In this document: positions 1 through 7,255 of the stretch, one piece after another
How the letters are laid out: each line of letters starts with the position of its first letter
Position numbering within the stretch: the stretch's first letter is position 1
DNA from: an uncultured Bacteroides sp.
GTDB taxonomy: Bacteria > Bacteroidota > Bacteroidia > Bacteroidales > Bacteroidaceae
Assembly: GCA_900553815.1 (NCBI GenBank)
Contig: USEY01000009.1
Span: 1 to 64,000 of the forward strand
Length of the DNA: 64,000 bases
Reading direction: 5' to 3'
Made by a program: the position numbers and the translations under genes
Notes under the pieces: generated by a model
What the model was told of the DNA's origin: nothing
Seen by the model: only the letters and a program-made list of their open reading frames with translations
Database searches by the model: none

Positions 1-185
1 ATCGCATAATCAGGAAGAAAATTTCAACAATAACAAATTTTAAGAGACACTAGTGCTTAAATTATAATATTAGTTTGCAAATGTAAAGTAGAATTCGTTA
101 GAATGGGTATATTGGTATAATATTCTATTCGTATGTCTTTTTATAGAGACTTGCAAAGAAATAATGCAAAAAAAAGAGTAATACC

Positions 186-216
186 TTTGTTAGCTATTAA
201 AATTATATTATATTTG
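186..216 (+). promoter_or_regulatory. Bacteroides-type promoter
   Basis: TTTG at 186-189, a 19-nt spacer, then TATATTTG at 209-216 match the Bacteroides primary-sigma consensus (TTTG, 19-21 nt, TAnnTTTG) exactly. Transcription should start near 223. The next gene begins at 599, so the transcript would carry a leader of about 375 nt or be a separate RNA. Confidence 0.6.
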
Positions 217-598
217 CGTTCGTTATCATTAGAAATACCCGGGATGTACATGAAAGAGTGAATGGGTGGGAGTCAGCTTCCCTTTCTATTTGGCGCATGT
301 GCTAGACTTGTGATACTAAAGGAAAATATAATGTTATTGAATCTATTTTGAGTGTGCTGACGGAATTTAAATGTTACTACTTATCAAATTGTTAGCCAAT
401 AGGGCATGCAATGTCCTGTAAAGGTTTCCTTAATTGAGAATGATGAAAGAAGCTTGATCTGCGTGCTATACGCGGATATCTCTTAAAATTAGGATTAACG
501 GTTACTAACCGCTGAATTCGATGATAACTACATGAAAGACATCCTGTTGCTCCACTTGCTCACAGCAATAAGGAATAATCCCTAAAGTTTTTAATAGT
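217..598 (+). other. Long leader or untranslated region, no recognised gene
   Basis: No open frame of useful length is present. A perfect 6-bp palindrome, CGGTTA-C-TAACCG, lies at 499-511 and could be an operator or a hairpin. GTCAGC near 272 can pair at long range with GCTGAC near 357. A 17-codon mini-frame (532-585) ends 13 nt before the next start codon. I recognise no riboswitch family. Confidence 0.35.
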
Positions 599-2248
599 AT
601 GAAAACAAAATTTCAATTCCTTTTGTGGTTATTTGCCATAGTTCCCCTTGCATTTATATCTTGCGGCGATGATGAGACTATTATAGAAGATACAACACTT
701 GAAACCTCTGTGGCTTCGGTTACTTTTACTAAGGATGGAGGCGATCAAAGCATTACGATTACTACCAATGCTGCTAAATGGATTGCTTCTTCTCCGGTTG
801 AAGGAGCATGGTTGACTTTGACTGCCAACGGTGATCAGTTAAGTGTAAAGGCTGCTGCCAATCAGGAAGGAGTCGACCGTAAAAGTTATATTTTGATTAA
901 TGCTGGCAATACTGCAGCTAAGGTTGAGGTGATGCAAAGTGCAGGAGATGCCACATTATTCCTTGGAACAGAATCTTTGAGTTTCCTTAATGTGAACGCA
1001 GAGTCTCGTGTAGACGTTGTTAGCAGTGGTGATATTACGGTTGAAGCTGATGCTGACTGGATTAGCGTAGACTATCAGCCGGGGGCAGACTTCTTTACTA
1101 TTGGTGTGACCCCTACAAGTGGAACAGAAGCACGTGCAGGTAAAGTAATAGTAACCTGCGGAACGGCAATAAAGGAAATTGCTGTTAACCAAGATGTTGT
1201 TGTCCTTCCGTTCTTTGGTAAGAGCAATGAATCATCAATCATGAAGATGATGGAATTTGAAGAGGCACGTGGCTGTAAAGTAATGACATTGCCCGATGGA
1301 CTGTTTAATACTGCATATTACTATATGTCACCGGATCCTAACTTCCCGCAATTGGGTTATGCAGGTGATATTACAGGCGACTATTCACAGGGTATTACAG
1401 CTACAGCCAATCTGGAACTGGAGAATGCTATTATTGCAGCTATTGAGAAAAACGGATTTGTATTGAGTGGTGGAGTTTACACACATGAAGTATACCCCTA
1501 TGCGCTCAGTGTAACTAAAGCGAGTGATGGTATCACGGTTCTGTCTACTTATAACCCTATTCAGGACAAAGCTTATCCTACATTTGAAACTCTGCCGATG
1601 AAAGAACCGCAAATGGGTTGGACTCCATGTGTTGAAGTTGGTGTTCATGGCGCTAAATATGAAGAGGTAGTAGCTCCTTGGGAGGCAGAGAATGCAGGTA
1701 CTTTTGTTGAAGCGATGAGTACATATCCTGCAACAGGTGATTTTGCCTGGTTTGATATGAGTGAAGAAGTAAGAAAGACCGGACTTTATGCACGTTCTTA
1801 TTGGATTTATCATGACCAAGGAGATATGCCTGTTTCTCCTGATTATGAGTATTTCGGAGAACTCAGTTCGGCTCGTGCAATTTACTCTAATGTAGAGTTG
1901 GCATACTGGACTCCTGATGGTTCTCAGTACTTCATGACGAAAGAATTTACTTCGTTGCTGGAACAAGAAGGATTTGTATATCTACAGTCAAGCCAAGGTT
2001 ATGAATTCTACGTTTTGCCTAATGAAGAAAAAGGTTATTGGGACGTACTCGCTTTTGGTCCGGCAGCGTTTACTGATGTACTTGATGGACAGCCTATTAT
2101 TGATATTCAAACATTCAAGTGGCAAATTCAGGCAAGTTCTGTAGCTTCTGTGATTACCAATAAAGATTTACTTGTTAAGACGATCACTGGTATGACGAAG
2201 GTATTGCTTCGCAATGAAAAGAGCCAAACGATTCATCGCATTAAGTAA
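599..2248 (+). CDS. BACON-domain lipoprotein
   Basis: The 549-aa product starts with a lipoprotein signal peptide whose lipobox ends at Cys22, followed by Gly-Asp-Asp-Glu, which suits export to the outer-membrane surface. Residues ~35-115 and ~118-200 are two BACON repeats, with a strand-rich pattern ending in a VxQxxG-like motif near residue 110. BACON domains are usually found in Bacteroidetes surface proteins and are thought to bind carbohydrate or mucin. The remaining ~345 residues, rich in aromatic residues and Gly, match no domain I know. A hairpin terminator follows, so the gene is probably its own transcript although it lies 114 bp upstream of the protease gene. A shared role with the protease/PorV pair is possible but inferred only from proximity. 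Confidence 0.85.
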   Translation: MKTKFQFLLWLFAIVPLAFISCGDDETIIEDTTLETSVASVTFTKDGGDQSITITTNAAKWIASSPVEGAWLTLTANGDQLSVKAAANQEGVDRKSYILINAGNTAAKVEVMQSAGDATLFLGTESLSFLNVNAESRVDVVSSGDITVEADADWISVDYQPGADFFTIGVTPTSGTEARAGKVIVTCGTAIKEIAVNQDVVVLPFFGKSNESSIMKMMEFEEARGCKVMTLPDGLFNTAYYYMSPDPNFPQLGYAGDITGDYSQGITATANLELENAIIAAIEKNGFVLSGGVYTHEVYPYALSVTKASDGITVLSTYNPIQDKAYPTFETLPMKEPQMGWTPCVEVGVHGAKYEEVVAPWEAENAGTFVEAMSTYPATGDFAWFDMSEEVRKTGLYARSYWIYHDQGDMPVSPDYEYFGELSSARAIYSNVELAYWTPDGSQYFMTKEFTSLLEQEGFVYLQSSQGYEFYVLPNEEKGYWDVLAFGPAAFTDVLDGQPIIDIQTFKWQIQASSVASVITNKDLLVKTITGMTKVLLRNEKSQTIHRIK

Positions 2249-2287
2249 AGAAAGTTATTAGGTTATCAATAAGAACTCATAAAATTC

Positions 2288-2338
2288 ACACTCCCTTTCC
2301 ATGTCTTTCAGGCATATCCGAGAGGGAGTGTATTTTTT
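2288..2338 (+). terminator. Intrinsic terminator after BACON gene
   Basis: A perfect 9-bp stem (ACACTCCCT at 2288-2296 with AGGGAGTGT at 2323-2331) is followed by a run of six T at 2333-2338. Confidence 0.8.
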
Positions 2339-2362
2339 CAAATTATTATAAACTCCAATTCT

Positions 2363-5086
2363 ATGAAAAAGTTCCTACTCTATATGTTAGGAGGCGTCTT
2401 GTTGGGCGGTTGTGCTCAAGATAGCTTTACGGATACTCCTCCAGACTCTAAGGCTGTAGCTGCTACAGGGACATCACTCAACCAACAAGGTATACCTGGC
2501 ATTGCTCATGTGAAAGTAAAAAATGATATACTGTCTGAAATTAAAAAAATATCTCCCAATGGGGTAACTTTGCAGAGTGCCCCCTCTTTGTTAGCCAATA
2601 CTTTGCATAGTATTCAGGCAACTGATTTACGTCCACTATTCCATATTGACCCACGTTTTGAGAAACGTATGCGTCGTGAAGGTCTGGACTGTTGGTATGA
2701 AGTAAAGTTTGATGAAAGGCAAGACTTGCAGCAGATTCTTACCACATTAAGTCAAACGAATCTTTTTACTATAGTTGAGCCCGTATTTGCAACCAGTATT
2801 CCGACAGTCAAAGTCGGTTCAGCTTTTTCTCTTGAGGCTCCTGCTGCTACAGATGATGAGCAGGATTTACCTTTTGATGATCCTATGCTAACGAAACAAT
2901 GGCATTATAAAAATTTTGGAACTACCCCTAAATCTGTTGCAGGAGCTGATATTAATCTTTTTGAAGCTTGGAAAACTGAGACAGGAAAACCTAATGTGAT
3001 TGTCGCTATTGTGGATGGTGGTATAGATGTAACCCATGAAGACTTGGTTGACAATCTATGGATAAATGAGGGAGAAATTCCAGGAAATGGCATTGATGAT
3101 GATGGAAACGGCTATATAGATGATGTATATGGTTGGAACTTTGTATCGAATAAAGGTGAAATTACATTGGATGAAGCAGGACATGGTACGCATGTGGCTG
3201 GTACTGTGGCCGCTCGCAACAACAATGGCATTGGTGTAGGCGGTGTAGCAGGTGGTGATGGAACACCGGGTTCGGGCGCGCGGCTTATGAGTTGCCAGAA
3301 GTTTGAGGATAACCTGGGTGTAACAGCCGAAGATGCATTTGTGTATAGTGCGAATAATGGTGCCGTTATTAGTCAGAACTCTTGGGGATATGAGTATCCG
3401 GGGCCGGGTTATCTGCCCTCCAGTGTGAAGGCTGCTATTGATTATTTTATTAAATATGCAGGTTGCGACAATGACGGAAACCAATTGCCTGATTCTCCTA
3501 TGAAAGGTGGCGTTGTAATTTTTGCTGCAGGTAATGACGGAGAAGATTATTTGAGTTATCCTGGGGCATACGAAGCGACCATAGCGGTATCTGCTATGGC
3601 ACCCGACTGGAAGAGCTCATATTATACCAACCGTGGAGATTGGGTTGATATCATGGCTCCGGGAGGTGATGAATACTATCCGTCGGGTATGGTATACAGT
3701 ACACTGCCTGAGGTTATTTATGGTACAGGAAGGAAATACGGATATATGCAGGGTACTTCTATGGCTTGTCCTCATGTTTCCGGTATTGCAGCTTTGGTCG
3801 TGTCACATTTTGGTGGACAAGGCTTTACTAACGAGGATCTGAAAGCGCGTTTGTTAGGCTCTTTGCGCCCAGAAAATATCGATGCTCATAATCCTGAATA
3901 TGCCGGACGTCTGGGAGTAGGATATATTGATGCGGCAAGTACCTTTGCTGTTAATCAGAATAAGAAACCTGGTGATGTGACTGATCTTACAGCTCAGCCA
4001 GGTTATGCATCAGTACAATTGTCTTGGAGTGCTGTAGCGGATGAGGATGATGGTAGTCCTGTTAAGTATCAGGTTTATTATTCAGACCAAGTAATGACTG
4101 CAGGTAATTATAAGTCAAACTCTTCACTGACCGTCAATGCTATAGGTGTCGAGCCTGGTGAAAAGATAGATTGTACGGTTGGTGACCTGAAGGAGAATAC
4201 TACTTATTATGTTGCTGTTATCGCAATCGACCGCTGGGGATTGGAATCAGGCTTCAAGTCATACAGTTTCAGCACATTGAAGAATGATCCTCCTGTTATT
4301 GAAGGTATCCCCGAAACTCTGATACGCGTCAGTGGAGTTGAAAAGCAACAATTCAGTGTGACCATATCTGACCCGAACGGCCATAATTTGACTTATAAGT
4401 TGTCTGGCGAAACTAGAGGTGTATCGGCAACTAGAAAAGAGAATACCTTAGACTTCACGATTCGTGCTGTAGCACCTATCAGTGAGACGCCTTATGAAAT
4501 AGAACTGACTGTAACTGATGAACTGGGTGCTTCTACTACTGCCATCATTCAATTTGAAGTGTATAAGTATCAGGCTCCAGCTATTATTAATAGTTTCCAG
4601 GATTTACTGACAACTCCCAATAGCCAGCAGAGTTATGATCTTGGTCAATATTTCACGGGCTCTGACCTTTCATTTGCTGCTCAGTCTTCCAACGAAGAGG
4701 TTGTAGCTGCCTCCATACAGGGCACTACGCTTAACGTGACAGCCAAGAAACAAGGTGAGGGTATTGTTACTGTTACGGCAAATAGCGGTAACGAGTCTTT
4801 ACAAAGCACCATGAGGGTACGTATTGTAGAAAATACTGATGAACTGGTATATCAGGTATATCCGCTTCCGGCTACTACACAGCTCAACATTCTGCTTAAT
4901 CCTCTTGTTACTAAAGCCGATGTTAGCATACGTACATTGTTTGGCGAAGAAGTGTTCAGTAACCTCTACAACGTAACCAAGTTGCAACCGATTAATATTA
5001 ACGTTCAACGGCTTGCGGCTGGTACCTATACCTTAGTGGTGAAGACATCGAAGGGTACTTATAAGAAGACGTTTGTAAAACAATAA
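2363..5086 (+). CDS. S8 subtilisin-like protease lipoprotein with T9SS-type C-terminal domain
   Basis: The 907-aa serine endopeptidase has a lipobox ending at Cys17, an N-terminal prodomain-like region (~45-150) and an S8 catalytic domain (~185-530). The triad is visible: Asp218 in IVDGGID, His274 in GHGTHVAG and Ser466 in GTSMACPH. A fibronectin III domain (~541-632) and two Ig/cadherin-like domains (~640-735 and ~740-825) follow. The last ~75 residues begin with a YPLPATTQLNI-type strand and end in a TYTLVVKTSKGTYKKTFVKQ-like strand, which is the layout of the type IX secretion (Por_Secre_tail) sorting domain. T9SS cargo normally has a plain signal peptide, so a lipobox combined with such a tail is odd. 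The next gene, 16 bp on, encodes a PorV/PorQ-family protein, the family that carries T9SS cargo. Protease family is certain; export route is inferred. Confidence 0.9.
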   Translation: MKKFLLYMLGGVLLGGCAQDSFTDTPPDSKAVAATGTSLNQQGIPGIAHVKVKNDILSEIKKISPNGVTLQSAPSLLANTLHSIQATDLRPLFHIDPRFEKRMRREGLDCWYEVKFDERQDLQQILTTLSQTNLFTIVEPVFATSIPTVKVGSAFSLEAPAATDDEQDLPFDDPMLTKQWHYKNFGTTPKSVAGADINLFEAWKTETGKPNVIVAIVDGGIDVTHEDLVDNLWINEGEIPGNGIDDDGNGYIDDVYGWNFVSNKGEITLDEAGHGTHVAGTVAARNNNGIGVGGVAGGDGTPGSGARLMSCQKFEDNLGVTAEDAFVYSANNGAVISQNSWGYEYPGPGYLPSSVKAAIDYFIKYAGCDNDGNQLPDSPMKGGVVIFAAGNDGEDYLSYPGAYEATIAVSAMAPDWKSSYYTNRGDWVDIMAPGGDEYYPSGMVYSTLPEVIYGTGRKYGYMQGTSMACPHVSGIAALVVSHFGGQGFTNEDLKARLLGSLRPENIDAHNPEYAGRLGVGYIDAASTFAVNQNKKPGDVTDLTAQPGYASVQLSWSAVADEDDGSPVKYQVYYSDQVMTAGNYKSNSSLTVNAIGVEPGEKIDCTVGDLKENTTYYVAVIAIDRWGLESGFKSYSFSTLKNDPPVIEGIPETLIRVSGVEKQQFSVTISDPNGHNLTYKLSGETRGVSATRKENTLDFTIRAVAPISETPYEIELTVTDELGASTTAIIQFEVYKYQAPAIINSFQDLLTTPNSQQSYDLGQYFTGSDLSFAAQSSNEEVVAASIQGTTLNVTAKKQGEGIVTVTANSGNESLQSTMRVRIVENTDELVYQVYPLPATTQLNILLNPLVTKADVSIRTLFGEEVFSNLYNVTKLQPININVQRLAAGTYTLVVKTSKGTYKKTFVKQ

Positions 5087-5102
5087 CCAATACACAGCAT
5101 TT

Positions 5103-6032
5103 ATGAAATTGAAACATATACTCATCGCAGCTTTGTTGGCTGCTCCGTTGATGGCCAACGGGCAAAGCCGTTCGCTGCCTATTCTGGAGATTTATCCAGA
5201 TGCATGTGCGGCAGGTATGGGAGGCAACCAATATGGAGAGTCCAAGACCATGCTGACTTATACCAATCCTACTTCGTTGCTTTATGAGAAGGCCAAGTGG
5301 AATGTATCGGCTACTACACAAATCTATCCGAAGTCAGAAGATGATGTTGGTCGCTTGATGTTTTATGGGGCTTCTGTTTCACGTCGGTTTGGTGTGCATG
5401 GCATACATGCCGGTTTCCGTTATTTGGGGGGGTATGATATACCTGTAGATGAGGGTAAAAATCTGAAACCTGCTGATTGGACTGTCGATTTGGCTTACTC
5501 CATACGTTTTTTAGACCATTTCTCGGCCAGTGTGGGAGCGTCACTGGTTCACAGCAAAGTAGTACAGGAAGCCAATACAGTGGCATTCAATGTAGCTGCT
5601 TATTATCGTAATACTTTCAATATGGGTGTAGCTGCCGATTATGTAGTAGGCATTAATGCAGCCAATATGGGACCTAATCTGGACTACGGAAAGGGATATA
5701 AACAGTCTAAGCTGCCTGCTAATTATGGTGCAGGTGGAGAGGTGGGCATGAATTTCAATGAGGCTCACAGACTGAATATATCACTTGCTGCGCAGTATTA
5801 CTATTTCCCAACCAATGCCGACATGTTTACAGGCAATATAGGTGCAGAATATACTTTCCTGGATATGGTTTCTGTACGTGGAGGTTATTCCTATGCGCAG
5901 CACGATTATTGTCATGCTTCCATGGGTGCGGGTGTAGCTCTTGGAAATATCCATCTTGACGCTGCATTCTTGCTTGGATTGGGTGGAAATGATGTAAACC
6001 AGACAATGATCTCTCTTGGTATCAATTTCTGA
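5103..6032 (+). CDS. PorV/PorQ-family outer-membrane beta-barrel protein
   Basis: The 309-aa protein has a signal peptide (cleavage after about residue 20, ANG-Q), an N-terminal PDACAAGMGG-like segment typical of PorV/PorQ/UPF0164 proteins, alternating strands throughout, and a final Ile-Asn-Phe suited to outer-membrane insertion. PorV and PorQ are FadL-like barrels that pass C-terminal-domain cargo from the T9SS translocon to the attachment complex. The gene sits 16 bp behind the protease gene and surely shares its transcript; a strong terminator follows. No PorK, PorL, PorM, PorN or Sov gene is visible in the window, so it may work with a distant T9SS or alone with its neighbour. Confidence 0.75.
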   Translation: MKLKHILIAALLAAPLMANGQSRSLPILEIYPDACAAGMGGNQYGESKTMLTYTNPTSLLYEKAKWNVSATTQIYPKSEDDVGRLMFYGASVSRRFGVHGIHAGFRYLGGYDIPVDEGKNLKPADWTVDLAYSIRFLDHFSASVGASLVHSKVVQEANTVAFNVAAYYRNTFNMGVAADYVVGINAANMGPNLDYGKGYKQSKLPANYGAGGEVGMNFNEAHRLNISLAAQYYYFPTNADMFTGNIGAEYTFLDMVSVRGGYSYAQHDYCHASMGAGVALGNIHLDAAFLLGLGGNDVNQTMISLGINF

Positions 6033-6066
6033 TGATATAGCTTTGATTTTTATTGCATCATGTAGG

Positions 6067-6098
6067 AGCTGCTTCCCAAGGGAAGCAGCTTTCTTTTT
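6067..6098 (+). terminator. Intrinsic terminator of protease/PorV unit
   Basis: Perfect 11-bp stem, AGCTGCTTCCC (6067-6077) with GGGAAGCAGCT (6080-6090), followed by a T-rich tail to 6098. Confidence 0.85.
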
Positions 6099-6502
6099 GT
6101 TTCTGTTTGCCATTATTCTGCATGCTGTTTCTTGTTTGTGCTCACACTCGATTCTTGTTATTTCCCGCTTGGTCCATGTGTTTAATGTTCAATAAGCTCA
6201 ATATAGTATGTTCAATGCAATTCTTTTATGACCGTGTTACCTAAGTGCTTTGATTGTTGGCAGGAGAGCGAACGAGAAATTCTTTGCCGTGAATGAAAAA
6301 TCTTGGAATCGGAGTTCAATGATATTTTGTCTGTCAAGTGCTATATGTTGCATGAATTATGCCTACATTTGCATGCCGGCCGTCATTCGTTTGTGCATAT
6401 ATTCCACATTTCCGATGGTGGTTCACATCAGATCTTTCCATCGCTCTCAATATCCAGTGAGCAGATGGACTAAACAATTTGTATAACCAATATTTTCACT
6501 AT
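6099..6502. other. Intergenic stretch without recognised gene
   Basis: About 400 bp between the terminator and the next start. The only frame of note (78 codons from 6250) has an erratic composition and no recognisable protein. No clear promoter box was found. Confidence 0.5.
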
Positions 6503-6982
6503 ATGAAGACCATATCCATTACAGACAAACAGGAGATTGAAAGTATTATCCGCAGTTGCCCTTATTGTATGGTGGGCATTACCGACCAAGATGGTCATCC
6601 TTATGTGCTGCCCATGAACTTTGCCTATGAGGACGGCATCGTTTACCTGCACTCAGGTCCTACGGGCAGTAAGCTTGATATGCTGGAACACCAGCCATAC
6701 GTGTGCATTACCTTTTGCAGCGGACATGAATTGGTGTATATGCACCAGCAGGTAGCATGCAGCTACAGCATGAAGTCCAAGAGCGTGATGTGTCGCGGAA
6801 AGGTGCAGTTCATCGAAGATATGGACGAGAAGCACCGCATTCTGATGCTGCTTATGCGCCACTATACGGACTATCCCTGTACCTGTTCGGAGCCGGCCGT
6901 GCGTAATGTCAAAATATGGCGGGTAGAACCTGATATGATATCAGCCCGTTCCTTCGGACTTAGACCCAGTGAGGTCAGATAA
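6503..6982 (+). CDS. NimA-like pyridoxamine 5'-phosphate oxidase-family flavoprotein
   Basis: The 159-aa protein belongs to the split-beta-barrel flavin-binding family that includes PNPOx-like and NimA nitroimidazole-reductase proteins. Marks are the early CPYCMVGI..DGHPYVLPMNF segment, the YLHSG strand, and the conserved C-terminal WRVEPDMISARSF. I take the start at the ATG at 6503, since the eight codons before it (from 6479) carry no conserved sequence. The likely role is reduction of a small substrate using bound flavin; NimA members can inactivate 5-nitroimidazoles, but membership in this broad family does not show that. It is a lone gene facing the minus-strand GH51 operon. Confidence 0.8.
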   Translation: MKTISITDKQEIESIIRSCPYCMVGITDQDGHPYVLPMNFAYEDGIVYLHSGPTGSKLDMLEHQPYVCITFCSGHELVYMHQQVACSYSMKSKSVMCRGKVQFIEDMDEKHRILMLLMRHYTDYPCTCSEPAVRNVKIWRVEPDMISARSFGLRPSEVR

Positions 6983-7020
6983 GCTTTGGTGGAGGCGGTA
7001 CGCCTTGCTGAAACAAATAA

Positions 7021-7218
7021 GGGGGCGTGTCAGAATGAGAGTAAATCTATCTAACTCCCCTCCTTCTGGAAGGAGGGGTGCCCAACGGGCGGGGTGGTAG
7101 GTAGTCGTGATAATTTGTATATCAGAACTGTATGCTTATACCTACCACCTCCCCCTATCGGGGACTCCTCCTTCCAGAAGGAGGAGAGTTTCAGATTCTT
7201 TCATTCTGACACGCTCCC
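7021..7218. repeat. 198-bp imperfect inverted repeat (MITE/REP-like element)
   Basis: The two ends are inverted copies: GGGGGCGTGTCAGAATGAGA at the left and CATTCTGACACGCTCCC at the right. The pairing continues inward through CTCCTTCTGGAAGGAG-type palindromes and GGTGGTAGGTA/TACCTACCACC arms, leaving only a short centre near 7107-7127. A T-run follows at 7219. It lies between convergent genes and could end both transcripts, or be a non-autonomous mobile repeat. Confidence 0.75.
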
Positions 7219-7255
7219 TTTTTTATTCTTCATTAGCCAATTGCCGCCTGTTTCC

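Noticed and set aside
217..598. Cobalamin riboswitch or RNase P RNA in the leader
   Set aside because: The diagnostic conserved boxes of these RNAs were looked for and not found.
599..6032. Complete type IX secretion system
   Set aside because: Only a cargo-like tail and a PorV/PorQ-family barrel are present; no core translocon or motor gene is visible.
6250..6486. 78-codon frame before the NimA-like gene
   Set aside because: No conserved feature, Cys/Met/Ser-rich, and it runs into the real gene's upstream region.
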